Shown here: in pieces, positions 9,831 through 20,799 of the stretch
How positions within the stretch are numbered: the first letter of the stretch is position 1
How the letters are laid out: every line of letters starts with the position of its first letter
Translations under genes and position numbers: made by a program
Source of the DNA: Ascarosepion bandense
Lineage: Eukaryota > Mollusca > Cephalopoda > Sepiida > Sepiidae
Length of the DNA: 64,000 bases
Assembly: GCA_037127315.1 (NCBI GenBank)
Contig: JBBBDQ010001186.1
Span: forward strand, 2,157,501 to 2,221,500
Direction: 5' to 3'
Notes under the pieces: generated by a model
What the model was told of the DNA's origin: nothing
Seen by the model: the letters and a program-made list of their open reading frames with translations, nothing else
Database searches by the model: none

Positions 9831-11002
9831 AAAACCTAAAGAAGAATCAGCAATGTTATTCGTCATAACTTGGCAACTCGGCATCAGTCACTTTCTCACC
9901 GCCGTAACGTAGTTTCAGTCAGTCAGTTAAGTGCCACCCGTGATACACGCTTAAGCGATTATGTCTCGAAAGAGACATGACTGGCTAGGCAGAAGGATTT
10001 CCGCAGTAGGTTGCCATTATTTTCTGCGGTAGACTATAGACTATAGAACCCAATATGTTCTGCTATTTAACCCATAGTTGGAAGGAGAAGTGACGGATTA
10101 ATATCTTTTCCAAGGGTATTTGTGCGTAAGCAAATGTAACGAATTCGACTAGAATTCGAACTCGGCTCTCCGATTTCTTGTTCCGAGCCGATATCCACAG
10201 CACCACAACACACAACGTAGCTTACCTATCCCTTTTTAATAAATATTTTTCAGTGCAATTGTTCTGATGAGCTTTCCTCTTTGATAGTCCGACTTTATTT
10301 ATATAAATGTAGTATTAGATTAATACGTAGCTCTTTCGGTGCAATTAAATTTTATGAAATCCGACAGTTTAAGTTTTGAAAGCATGCTAATAACAGTTTT
10401 CTTTCACTTTGTACATATCGCTTCAAGATATAGGCAGTCATGATTCTTCACTGCTTCCTATCTTTTGAAGCTCCTAGTAGCGTTAGTATTTTCACCAATC
10501 CTTACACCCTCATTTACATACGCTTGTTAGACAGATTACTCGAAGTTTTCTTCAGCCACTCTTGTCTTGAATATGTTCAGTGTGTGTTTCAAATTTTCCA
10601 AACTCTGTTTCCTCATTATGCATTCTAGAAGTTTTTTTCATGATTCTAAGTAGGTCCCACCCTTTTACTGTGAAACCAATAAAATGTAAACTCAATTTCT
10701 ACTCTGTCAGCTTCTTTTCTCACACTTTCCGCCTGTGGATTTCTCTTCCGTTTACTTGCTTCTCCGACAGCTACAATCTCCAAGAATTTAAATGTAAAGT
10801 CAATAGTCATCTCCTATTTCACTAACTTGCATCCTGTCTCTCATGCTTTTTTCTCTGTCCACTCAACTCTCATTAATATTCTCGTTCTTCTCTTACCCAC
10901 TTCCTGACACCTCCTATAACCTGTCACTCTTTCTCCTATGTAACCCCTTACCCAACAGTGGCAATAAAATGCCTTGCTTGGGGCGATATGATTATAAAAA
11001 AA
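9830..11002 (+). pseudogene. LINE relic (dominant family), interrupted by a SINE
   Basis: The RT tail motif (..NVI..NLATRHQSLSHRRNVV) is at 9845-9912. It resumes after the SINE as GCTTACCTATCCC, corresponding to 'ASLCLF' coding sequence. From about 10650 it continues through the ORF end, the 3' UTR and the conserved tail TGCCTTGCTTGGGGCGATAT, then poly-A near 10995. Frameshifted and stopped throughout. Confidence 0.75.
9914..10213 (-). mobile_element. tRNA-derived SINE, family A, inserted in the LINE relic
   Basis: The head at the right end reads on the minus strand as TGGTGCTGTGGATATCGGCT (A-box-like) and GAGTTCGAATTC (B box). The tail at the left end is CAGTCAGTCAGTTAAGTGCC. The flanks AACGTAGTTT (left) and AACGTAGCTT (right) look like a target-site duplication of about 9 bp. 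Confidence 0.85.
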
Positions 11003-11482
11003 GTCATCTCCTATCTCACTAACCTGCATCCCCTCTCTCACGCTCCTTTCTCCGTCCACTCCACTCTCATCAGTATTCTTATCTTTCTCTTACGCTCTTC
11101 TTGACACCCCCTATAACCTGTCACTCTTTCTCATAACTTTCCTTCTATATAACACCCTCACAACAGTTGCAATAAATACTCTGCTTGAGGCGATATGATT
11201 ATTAAAAAAAAGATAGATAGATAGATACATAGATAGCCCAACAGCTACAATCTCCAGGAGTTTAAATGTAGTCAATAGTCATCACCTATCTCACTAACCT
11301 GCATCCTCTCTCTCACGCTCCTTTCTCCGTCCACTCCACTCTCATCAGTATTCTTATTTTTCTCTTACTCACTTCTTGGCTTCCCCTATAACCTGTCCCT
11401 CTTTTTCATAACTTTCCTCCTATATAACTCTCTGCGCACCAGTGGCAGTAAGCTGTCTTGCTTGGGGTGATATTATTATAAG
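11003..11482 (+). repeat. Two further LINE 3' UTR copies in tandem
   Basis: GTCATCTCCTATCTCACTAA starts directly on the poly-A of the previous copy at 11003. The same block recurs at about 11278 after a (GATA)n stretch. Each ends in the CTTGCTTGRGGYGATAT tail, near 11190 and 11475, so three 3' ends lie in a row from 10650. Confidence 0.75.
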
Positions 11483-11769
11483 CTCTCATCATTTTTCTGT
11501 CGAAATTGTTAAATATAACCGTAAGTTCTACGCTGATACTTTCTTCTGTTTTACTCCACACTTGTTAAAATCTCTTCCAGTTTCCCGAAATTTTGATCTT
11601 TAAAAAATACGAATATAACATCATTCCTCCTCCTTCTATCTCCTTGAACGCTGATCTTTCATTGTCCTCGCCCCTCAATAAAGTTTTCTCTGTTTCTTAT
11701 AGTTTCAGTATCCCTATGCGACCGATATCATAACTATGCCAACTAAACAAGTAAGTAATTATGATATTT
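11483..11769. other. No gene seen
   Basis: AT-rich. A faint LINE 3' UTR-like stretch lies around 11580-11700 (ACATCATTCCTCCTCCTTCT). Confidence 0.5.
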
Positions 11770-11950
11770 TTTTTTAATCGTATCACCCCGAGCAAGGCGG
11801 TAATGCCACTGATGTGCAGGGGGCTACGTATTAGTGAAAAGATTGAAGACAAAGCCGGAAACCACATCCTAAACAGGGAACAAGGGATGAGCCTCTTAAC
11901 CTGTTCAATAGACGTGAGTGGAGTGTGAACCGGGCGATCTAAGGATAAAA
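11770..11950 (-). mobile_element. Composite repeat with LINE tail, one monomer
   Basis: Read on the minus strand: one monomer (GCCCGGTTCACACTCCACTC, CAGGTTAAGAGGCTCATCCC, TTTAGGATGTGGTTTCCGGC). Then CCCCCTGCACATCAGTGGCA, the LINE tail CCGCCTTGCTCGGGGTGATA and poly-A. No ORF. A related tail scrap is at 12000-12040. Confidence 0.8.
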
Positions 11951-12387
11951 TACAACACGAGTGTCAATATGCATGGTCAGACTGGTGTCTGTATTTCTTT
12001 TTTATAATTTCACCCCAAGAAAGACAATAAAGCCACAAGAACGGATGAACCAACTTTCCTAGGAGCAGAGCTAGCAGTTGATTCAATTCTTTTCACTCCA
12101 TTTAAGCGGAAAATGTTAGGCGTAAAGGCGCAATGAGTTACTCTCTTGGGGGTTAGCATCATCCATGCTGATGAAGGGCTGAAGATGGTTCACTCAGACG
12201 CTTAAAAGAAAACTTTAGCTTTAGAGGCATTAAAACTAATAAGCCACTCCTTGCCTCTATTGTCTGACACAAGCCAGCTTTATAAGTAGAGTTGACTATG
12301 CAAGTTAAACAATGCGCAGCAAAAGACATGTATGCAAATAATTTTGTACTGAAGTCTATTCATCAATTTTGCGTTCCTGGGGAGTTT

Positions 12388-12890
12388 TGGTTCTGGGTAT
12401 GACCGTAAATTGCATCCGGCAGCAAGGCCTCTGATCGGGAGGTTGTGACGGGCGTGGAACCACCTCTTAATTACTATTGTTCTCAGGTCCACTCTGAGCC
12501 AGAGTGGTAGCATCTGTTAAGGTCCCAGCTATGGGCAAATAGTTAACCCTCAAACTGGAGTCAAAACATTATGAAAGTATAAAATTAGTCTTTTATAGAA
12601 AAATATACATTTTTGAATGAAAAATATTACCAACAATAGTTCTGAAAAAAAAATTACCATAACACATTTTTGAAGGAAAAAAAAAAATTCTCAGCAAAAC
12701 ATTTTTGAATACAAAATTAGGAGACATTTTCAGTTTTCTAAAATAAAAAAAAAAACATTTCATTAAAATCTGACTAAATCAACCTTCTTACTATAACTGA
12801 ACATTAAAAAAAAAAACAACCTTAAAACCCCACCCTTTCGGCATTAAATAACCCCCATATGCCGTTAAACAAAACTCAAAAACTCAAGCC
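12388..12890 (+). repeat. Dispersed repeat Y (copy 1)
   Basis: Starts GGGTATGACCGTAAATTGCA, has AGAGTGGTAGCATCTGTTAA and an A-rich core of ATTTTTGAA motifs, and ends CATTAAATAACCC. Copies lie at 30515-31125 (+) and 36010-36562 (-). Class unknown. Confidence 0.75.
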
Positions 12891-13974
12891 TGGAGAGTTT
12901 CATTTGGCTTGAAAAAACTATTTTCGTTCTATATTATGACATATTCGTTACTGATGTTAATAAGCAGATGGAATACAAAGAAAACAAACAGTATGGATGC
13001 GTTTGTAAATGTGCATTTAATATTTGTTGATGTGTCTATATATAGCTACTGACCTATATATATAGCTACTGACCTATATTCGGAATATGGGCGTCTCTCC
13101 GTTTCAATTGCTTTTTCGACTATTTATGTCAATCTATTTGTCCAACTTAATCACAATTCTTTTTTTTTTTTCTTCTTTCCACCCACTTTTCCCTCCACGA
13201 TTTCGGACACAATTTCTTCACCGCTAATTTACCTCTCTCCGTAGGGGTACGTGAGAATATTTTACGGGTTTCGGGTGGGTGGCTGGGTGTTGTAAGAGTA
13301 TGAATTTGCGCAAAAAAATTTTCTATTTGCTCTAAAAGATAATCAGCTATAGCCCTGAAAACGTGCAGATAGTTTCCACACTCCATCTGGTACGTCTTTG
13401 CCTCTCTCTAATAACCTACATCGAACTTTATGAGGGAAATCAATATTTTCACAATAAAATTGGTATTAAATATCTAACATTAGTTGAATTTCAGGTTATA
13501 CTTTTTGGTTAATGTGCCATGTGAATTTAAAAGTATAATTTCTGTTTTCATTAGAAAAATTTACAATTACTTATTTAGTGGCGTCTGATTTTATTATGAA
13601 TTTTGACGGTTTTTCATCATATTGTAAAACAAAATATTTAATATTATAGTCATTCATACTTAGATATTTAATTTCATTTTAATTTTAAAAATCATCTTGT
13701 ACAACAATGGCAGACTGAGTATAAAAATATTGTTTGCTAAGAGACCCACAACTATAATGCTATCATTTAATTTTCATAATGAATAAATAAAAATTTCAAA
13801 ATATAAAAAACGTACTACAAAGATTTATCAGAGACCCTGAAACTGAATCACGAAGATCAAAATGAGAAACATTTTCTGCTCATTTCAGAGATGATGTGTT
13901 GTAACGTGGCAAAATAAAATATTTGGAAAGGAAAGTGTTGTATTACTTAAATTAGTTTTACTTTTACTTATTTC
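12891..13974. other. No gene seen
   Basis: AT-rich sequence. A short duplicated TATATATAGCTACTGACC lies at 13040-13076. No repeat family or credible ORF recognised. Confidence 0.6.
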
Positions 13975-14330
13975 TTATTCTGAATGGAATAGTCCATTTC
14001 TTGCGTATTCCACCCACGTCTCTTGGACTGGTAAAGAGGCACATCCCTTGTTCCCTGTTTAGAATGTGGTTTCCAGCTTTCTCTTTTCCAATCTTTTCAC
14101 TCCTTTTTCTTTCTTTTTTTCCCAATTGGAGTAGATAGACTAAACTATCGCCCGGTTCACACTCCATCCACGTCTACTGTACAGGTGAAGAGGCTCATCT
14201 CTTGTTCCGTGTTTAGGATGTGGTTTCCGTCTTTCTCTTTTCCAATCTTTTCACTCTTATGTAGCCCCCTGCACATCAGTGGCGTTACCGCCTTGCTTGG
14301 GGCGACATGATTAAAAAAAAAAAAAGATAA
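13975..14330 (+). mobile_element. Composite repeat with LINE tail, two monomers
   Basis: Two monomers of about 165 bp, each with CACGTCT, TCCCTTGTTCC/TCTCTTGTTCC, GTTTAGRATGTGGTTTCC and TTTCTCTTTTCCAATCTTTT. They are followed once by TGTAGCCCCCTGCACATCAG, CCGCCTTGCTTGGGGCGACA and poly-A at 14315. Confidence 0.85.
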
Positions 14331-14388
14331 AAAGTGTAATTCTTTGTAACTACAATGTAGAAAATACAGTGGCTGACTGTATTTAAAA

Positions 14389-14436
14389 GATGTTGGTCAA
14401 GATGTTGGTCAAGATGTTGGTCAAGATGTTGGTCAA
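14389..14436 (+). repeat. 12-bp minisatellite, 4 copies
   Basis: GATGTTGGTCAA repeated four times without change. Confidence 0.95.
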
Positions 14437-14439
14437 GAG

Positions 14440-15299
14440 ACAACCGGGGACCACCCACAATTACAATGTTATTTAATCTTCCAAAAATCCTCATAGAAAA
14501 TAGAGAGCAATTAATTTTTTTCTGAAAAATATGTATTTCTTAGTAATTACAGTTTATATTTACTGCACGTAATGTAGGAAGTAGGTTTCAACTGTAAGTA
14601 CAAAATGTCAGAATTTGATTTTGTTTTATTATTTTAGATAATTGATTGATTATTATTAAAATAGTTTGCTATACAATTTACACATTAACAGATAACTCAA
14701 AAGCAAAATAGATAATTGCATGCATTCCATTATATCAAGAGCAATCGTTTGTGTTCAATAAATGATTGTTTGAATCTGTCAATAATTGTCTTTGTATCCA
14801 ATTGATCTAACAATTCATTTTCAGTCAATAGCAACATGTATGTTTCTAAATTCTCAAACAGCAAATTTCTTAACCACGTCTTTATGATCTTTAGCTTTCA
14901 AAATTTTCTCTCACATCAGACTTGAGTAACTGAAATTGCGCAGATGACGTTTTAAAGTTTTTATTCCTTTTTTTTATATTACTAAAGCAATCCCCTGTGT
15001 TTGTTTCTTTATTGCATCGTTATTTAAAACAGGGAGCCGACTCCACATTGCATTTTGTGGCCAACTTTCCATCGTGCAATCTGCTACTTGCCTTGTATCA
15101 TGAAAAAGGTTTAATCTCAAAAGAGAAATAAAATGTAAATTCATTGAGTGATGGAGAAAGTGTCATTAGAAATTGTGAAAGAAATTGAAGAGATCAGACA
15201 ACAATCAAACCAGAAATTAAAAACATAAAAAATGTCATTGATTTGATAAAAAATAAAAGGGTAGTTAGCAAGTATGTGGATGTACCAGCAAGAAAATAT
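14440..15299. other. No gene seen
   Basis: AT-rich; no RNA gene, repeat family or coding region recognised. Confidence 0.6.
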
Positions 15300-15490
15300 T
15301 TGAAGAAGATGTATTTATCGGGGTACCTCGACACAAAGCATAGCCAAAAACACTCGCAGACGCTTATAATACAACTGTGTAAATTTTCAAGAAAATGGGT
15401 TCAGCCGTTTCGGAGTCTATAGGTAACGGACACACACACAGAGACACACACAGACAAAGTTCCATTTATAAATAATTAAGTATAAGTTTA
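15300..15490 (-). mobile_element. Helitron-like repeat, 5' fragment
   Basis: The minus strand gives AATTATTTATAAATGGAACT, an ACACAC/GTGT stretch, then GACTCCGAAACGGCTGAACC and GTGTCGAGGTACCCCGATAA. These are the first ~190 bp of the elements at 45125 and 56826. Confidence 0.65.
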
Positions 15491-15697
15491 TTCTACTAGT
15501 ATAGGGATAGAACTCCTTTTACTTTTAGAAATGCTTCAGTCCCTCCAAGTATTAATCCGACGATGTCACGGAACTACTTTTTCGAAATTTGGGTCCATAA
15601 TGGTGAAATTACATCTTGCTATTCTCCTAGATTGGTTTACTGCAAAGACAGCATTCGAATATCCTTTTCCCCCTCATCCCAAATATGCTCTATAGGA

Positions 15698-15875
15698 TAG
15701 TCAGTTAAGTACCATACGTGACAGACGCTTAGGCGATGATGTCTCGAAAGATACATGACTGACTGGGCAACAAAAAAATTTCCGCATTAGGTTGCCATTA
15801 CTTTCTGCGGTAGACTGGTTACCAATCAAGGCCATAGAACCAAATCTATCCTGCCGGAGGGAGAAATGGATTTAT
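15698..15875 (-). mobile_element. tRNA-derived SINE, family A (3' part only)
   Basis: AGTCAGTTAAGTACCATACG through TTTCTGCGGTAGACTGGTTA. Similarity stops before the tRNA-like head. Confidence 0.75.
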
Positions 15876-15889
15876 ACTATAGATGGAGG

Positions 15890-16134
15890 CCGCTTTAACA
15901 CAAAAATACGCCATGTGTCCAACCTTACACTGTTTTTGATTTATGTTATGCTACATTGTCCTGATGAAAGTATCTACAAGAGAACAGGTAACACCATTTC
16001 AATAAATTTATGTATGTGGTCAACTACAAAACTAGGTAAGCTATGGCAATTAAACGATATTTTTAGTACTAAAGTTAAGAACGTATGCCAAGAAAATATG
16101 CTTCATACCACCACAAACGTAAACCTTTCACACA
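15890..16134. other. No recognised feature (open frame only)
   Basis: An open frame begun inside the SINE continues to 16148 but matches nothing I know and starts in repeat sequence. I do not call it a gene. Confidence 0.5.
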
Positions 16135-16136
16135 AT

Positions 16137-16330
16137 TCAGTCAGTTAACTGCCATACGTGATACACGCTTGGGCGATCATGTCTCGAAAGAGACATGAAG
16201 AACTGAGCAGAACATTATCCCGCAGTAGGTTGCCATTACTTAATGCGGTAGACTGGTTACCAGCCAGGGATATAGAACCCAATCTCTTCTGTTATTTGAC
16301 TCATAGCTAGAGGGGGAAGAGATGTATTAT
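16137..16330 (-). mobile_element. tRNA-derived SINE, family A (3' part), left of dimer
   Basis: CAGTCAGTTAACTGCCATAC to about 16330, lacking the tRNA-like head. With the ~110-bp spacer and the SINE at 16443 it forms a unit that recurs inverted at 18500-19130. Confidence 0.85.
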
Positions 16331-16442
16331 ATTATTATGTAGTAATTAGAGAGGGATCAGTTTATTACTTCATAACATTATAAAACTGATCCCCCACTTT
16401 ATGTCTAGTAGAAGTCTTAATCATGTTTTCAACTATTATATT

Positions 16443-16745
16443 CAGTCAGTCAGTTAAGTGCCATACGTGATACACGCTTTGGGCGATCAAGCCCCGAAAG
16501 AGACATGACTGACTGGGCAGAAGATTATCCGCAGTAAGTTAACATTACTTTCTGCGGTAGACTGGTTGCCAACCAAGGCTATAGAACCCAGTCTGTTCTG
16601 TGTTTCAACTCATAACTGGAGGGAAAAGACAGATGAATACCTTTCCCAAGGGTAATTGCGCGTAAGTGAATGCAAGGAATTCGACTGGAATTCGAACGCG
16701 GCTCCCCGATTTCTCGTTCCAAGCCGATATCCACTGCACATCGCA
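16443..16745 (-). mobile_element. tRNA-derived SINE, family A (full-length-looking)
   Basis: Complete from the tail CAGTCAGTCAGTTAAGTGCC to the head, read on the minus strand as TGCAGTGGATATCGGCTTGG plus GAGCCGCGTTCGAATTCCAG (B-box-like GTTCGAATTCC). Confidence 0.9.
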
Positions 16746-16749
16746 TTCA

Positions 16750-17214
16750 TACAATTACAAGGCAAAATAAACCTATAATAATGTTTCTTCACTACCCAAC
16801 CCTATTAGACATGTATCCTAAGGGAACCCAGTGTTCATTGCTGCTATTGGCGGATTCGTATATAGAGGTGGTGCTTGCCGTAGTACCGGGCTAACGGGAA
16901 TAGGCTACCCTTGCAAAGTAAACTTGACAGATGAGAAAAAAACAAAAAAACAAAACAAAAAACAAAACAAAAAAACAGAAACATTTTCGCGCCTTTCCTG
17001 TTTGCAATACTTAATTTGGGTAAATCTTAACCCATAAAAGATTTTACCATCCCCACTTGTGACGACGTGAAGAAATGCAACTCGTTATTTTGTGAAACGA
17101 TATACTAAAATTTATTAAATTACAATTAAGGTGACCTAATTAATTCTATTCTTTGGCTTCCAAGGACGAGCTTGAAATGAAAATAACATGCGCAATATTT
17201 AACCTCATTATTTT

Positions 17215-17254
<40 letters not shown>

Positions 17255-17800
17255 AATTACTAATGGCCCCGTTGCAGGAGTTAGTGCCGCTACAATGATT
17301 GACATGTCTGCGAAGTTGATATTTTCAGGCGATTTGCTCTGAACAATCCACATGATTAATAAAACCAGGAATCTTTTTTGTACCACAGATACATGGAAAG
17401 AAATGAGAGGGTGATGAAAAGTTCTCGGTCTGACCCACTTTCTAAAAATCAGTAATTTTACCAAATGACAAAAGCTACCCTCCTTAAGACTTTCAACAAC
17501 AGCAACAACCAAAATGGATAGCACATCGAAAGCAAAAATAATAGCATAATCAAAATTTTAACGTTCATCAGCGTTTCAAACAAAACATTAAGAAAAAAGG
17601 TTTACTTTTCTACTGGAAGGCAAGATTAGAGTAAGTGTGCTTTTTTCCGAAAAAAAAAAAATTAATAGTTTTTATTAATTTCAATAAGCTTCTTGGTAAA
17701 TGAATGCTGAACGGTTCTTTATAAGGAAACGGTAAATATTACTGTAACTATTACAAAGATCAGTATCATAAATTTTGTGAAGTGTTAAAGAAACTTCAGA
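16750..17800. other. No gene seen; (CTTT)n at 17206-17254
   Basis: An A/C-rich stretch is at 16930-16975, followed by unique-looking sequence and a CTTT array. A 132-residue minus-strand frame at 17126-17524 spans the array (a lysine/glutamate tract). I see no domain in it. Confidence 0.5.
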
Positions 17801-17802
17801 AA

Positions 17803-17803
<1 letters not shown>

Positions 17804-17857
<54 letters not shown>
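17804..17857. repeat. (TA)n microsatellite
   Basis: About 27 TA units, directly abutting the 3' tail end of the composite repeat that follows. Confidence 0.95.
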
Positions 17858-17859
<2 letters not shown>

Positions 17860-18478
17860 ATCATATCACCCCAAGCAAGGCAGTAACGCTACTGATGCGC
17901 AGTAAGAGTGAAAAGATTGGAAAAGAGAAAGCCGGAAACCACATCCTAAACAGGGAACACGGGATGAGCCTCTTCACCTGTTCAATAGACGAGGATGGAG
18001 GGTGAACCAGGCGATAGTTTAGTCTATCTACTCCAATTGAAAAAAAGAAAAAAGAAAAAAAGAAAAGAGAGAAAAAATTGGAAAAGAAAAAGCCAGAAAT
18101 CACATCCTAAACAAGGAACAAGAGATGAGCCTCTTCACTTGTTCAATGAGACGTGAGTGGAGTGGGAACCGGGCGATAGTTTAGTCTATCTACTCTAATT
18201 GAAAAAAATAAAAAAAGAAAAAAGAAAAGAGAGAAAAGATTGGAAAAGAGAAAGCCGAAAACCACATCCTAAACAGGGAACGAGGGATGAGCCTCTTCAC
18301 CTGTTCAATAGACGTGGGTGGAGTGGGAACCGGGCGATAGTTTAGTCTATCTACTCCAATTGAAAAAAAAAAGAAAAAAGAAAAGAGAGAAAAGATTGGA
18401 AAAGAGAAAGCCGGAAACCACATCCTAAACAGGGAACAAGGGATGAGTCTCTTCACCTGTTCAATAGACGTGGGTATG
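17858..18478 (-). mobile_element. Composite repeat with LINE tail, four tandem monomers
   Basis: One LINE tail at 17858-17905 (minus: CTTGCTTGGGGTGATATGAT) is followed by four monomers of about 157-161 bp. They are marked by GGAAAAGAGAAAGCC-type blocks near 17915, 18078, 18240 and 18396, each with CCTAAACAGGGAAC and GGGCGATAGTTTAGTCTATC. The units are joined by A/G-rich linkers. No coding frame survives all units. Confidence 0.9.
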
Positions 18479-18499
18479 TACTACAAATGTAATTTCTGC

Positions 18500-18815
18500 T
18501 TTACTGTGCATTGTGGTGCATAGGATATCGGCTCGGAATGAGAAATCGGAAAGCCGAGTTCGAATTCCAGTAGAATTCGTTGCATTCAGTAACGCGCAAA
18601 TACCCTTAGGAAAGGTATTAATCCGTCTCTTATCCCTCAATCTATGAGTTAAATAGCAGAACAGATTGGGTTCTATAGCCTTGGTTGGCAACCCGTCTAC
18701 TGCAGGAAGTAATAGAAACCTAATGCTGGATCATCTTCTGCCCACTCAGTCATGTCTCTTTCCAGACATGATGGCCCAAAGAGTATATTACGTATGGCAC
18801 TTAACTGACTGACTG
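18500..18815 (+). mobile_element. tRNA-derived SINE, family A (full-length-looking)
   Basis: Head TTGTGGTGCATAGGATATCG and GCCGAGTTCGAATTCCAGTA, tail ATGGCACTTAACTGACTGAC. First half of a SINE dimer that mirrors 16137-16745. Confidence 0.9.
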
Positions 18816-18944
18816 AATATAATAGTTAAAAACATGATTCAGCCATCTACTGGGCATAAAGTGGGAGATAAGTTTTATATTGTTATGAAGTAATAAACTG
18901 ATACTCCACTAATTACTACTTAATAATATAATACATATTTCTCC

Positions 18945-19130
18945 CTTTAGCTATGAGTCAAATAACAGAAGAGATTGGGTTCTATAGCCTTGGCTGGCAA
19001 TCAGTCTACCGCAGAAAGCAATGGCAACCTACTGCGGGATAATTATTTGCCTAGTCAGTCATGTCTCTTTCGAGACATGATCGACCAAAGCGTTTATCAC
19101 TTATGACACTTAACCGGCTGATTAGACTGT
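18945..19130 (+). mobile_element. tRNA-derived SINE, family A (3' part), right of dimer
   Basis: Starts in the central region (AGCTATGAGTCAAATAACAG) and ends ACACTTAACCGGCTGATT; no tRNA-like head. Confidence 0.85.
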
Positions 19131-19489
19131 GAGCTGAATATCCGGAATAGGATAACTCTAGGTCATTTTAATTGTTTAGTCCGAGCACTTTTCTGTCACT
19201 ATTCGAATCTAACTTAACAGTTACCATGCTAAAATGCATCAGTTCTATTCATTTTTATTTTTACTAGTATTTCTCATCTATTCAGGCCGACCGTCTACAG
19301 CCTCCCCTGAACAGTTTTGATCGGAAAAAAAGAATAATCTCTAAGCAAAACTCGAACCGACATCTCTTTTTGACTCGGGAATCCTGTATTGCTGTCACAA
19401 AATAAAAGACTCGAAGAGAAAAACAGAAACATTTTCGCGCCTTTCCTGTAGATCAGATCAAAAAGATTCATTGTAATAGGTTAATCGTT

Positions 19490-19990
19490 TCCTTATAAGA
19501 AAAGATTCAGCGTTTATTTACCGAACATTTAGTGTTACAGTTTGTTGAAATTCAAAAATAAATTTCTCTGCAAACTCATTTTCAAGAAAATATGATTCCT
19601 AAGTCCACTGCTATCGTTCCTTCTAGCATCAATGGTGATTTTCTTCCTAACCTTTTGTTTAAGATTGTATGGAAAGTCAGCACCTGGATTATGTTATTAT
19701 TTTCTTTTTCGAGTTACAATCCATTTTAGTTGTTGCTGCTGTTGAAAGTCTTCAAGTTTTAGAGTTTTTGTAATTTGGCAACGTTCTTTATTTTTGATTA
19801 TGTAGCGCCCGTCTGTGAAATCTGACAAAGCATAATCTCTCTAAAGTGTTCATTTGCTTGAATCACTGATCTGAAAAAGTGTTTCTATAACTGATAGTTT
19901 AGCCATTTCTAAACATGTCGGATGCCATGCATGACATTCAATAGGAGATTCTAGATCTGACAAGTCTATTTAATAAGATGAGTCAAACTC
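19490..19990. repeat. Dispersed repeat X (copy 2)
   Basis: Same order of blocks as 4150-4640: CTTATAAGAAAAGATTCAGC, TCTAGCATCAATGG, GTTGCTGCTGTTGAAAG, GATTATGTAGCGCC and ATCTGACAAG. Diverged. Confidence 0.65.
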
Positions 19991-20269
19991 TTAGATTTAT
20001 GTTTTGGATTTGCAGCAACTAGCGGTATTGGGCGAAACTACTTCTAGCGCAGCGTATTTTATCTACAATTTTTTTTTATCTCTTATACTATATTTATTGT
20101 AACGGATGTATACACCGAGTTATTTGAAGTGTTTAGTACTTACTAATACCACATTCTGATTTTTATGAATGGTTCGAGTAAGGTGCCATTACTCCTTTCA
20201 TTTCAATTCCAGATTCTAATCAAATTTTTCCTTATTCCACATCCCAATCGTATTTCTTTATAAACACCC

Positions 20270-20795
20270 GAAGGATTACACGATTATCTTTATAAACAAC
20301 TTAGAATTTTAAGTAGTACTCGGGATGCTTTAGAGAATTGAGAGACAGGAAAATTTCGTTTGAAACAAAGAAGAGAATACTGGATTGTTATGTGATATCT
20401 CTCCTTCACTATGGCGGTGAATGCTGGATAATCTCCTCAAAGATGAAGGACATGCTTGAAGCAACCGAAATGTGGTTCTACAGAAGGATACTGAGAATGC
20501 CATGGATGGAAACGAAAGTGAAACTAATACTTAACATCAGGAAAAGACAGCTGATTTTTCTGGAGCATGTAATGAGAAAAGACAGCTTGAAGAATCTGAT
20601 ACTCACAGGTCAGATAGAGAGAAAGAGAGAGAAGACAGCAACACGTAACATACTTGATGGTCTTGAGCAAATGGATGGCAGAGCGGAGTTTGAGAGTGTT
20701 CACAGGAGAAAGCGTGTTAAGAGCTACTACGAATAGGGAGATGTGGAAGACAATGATCGCCAACGTCCTAAAGGGACACGGCACATAGAAGAAGA
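20270..20795 (+). pseudogene. RTE-like LINE reverse transcriptase, C-terminal relic
   Basis: An open frame from about 20338 to 20736 reads RILDCYVISLLHYGGECWII, then LEATEMWFYRRILRMPWMET and IRKRQLIFLEHVMRK. The order 'YG.ECW..EATEMW.YRR.LR.PW...L.H.MRK' is the familiar C-terminal part of RTE-type LINE polyproteins. The true end (MWKTMIANVLKGHGT-stop) is in another frame at about 20742-20788, so a frameshift separates them. A short AAG-type tail follows. The catalytic RT core is absent; this is a 5'-truncated dead copy. Confidence 0.8.
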
Positions 20796-20799
20796 AGAA

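Noticed and set aside
15792..16148. 118-codon plus-strand gene
   Set aside because: Begins inside a SINE fragment and matches no known motif.
16443..16745. tRNA genes at each SINE head
   Set aside because: Heads keep A and B boxes but not a cloverleaf, and each continues into a conserved SINE body.
17126..17524. 132-codon minus-strand gene
   Set aside because: Spans a CTTT microsatellite and shows no recognisable domain; could not be supported.
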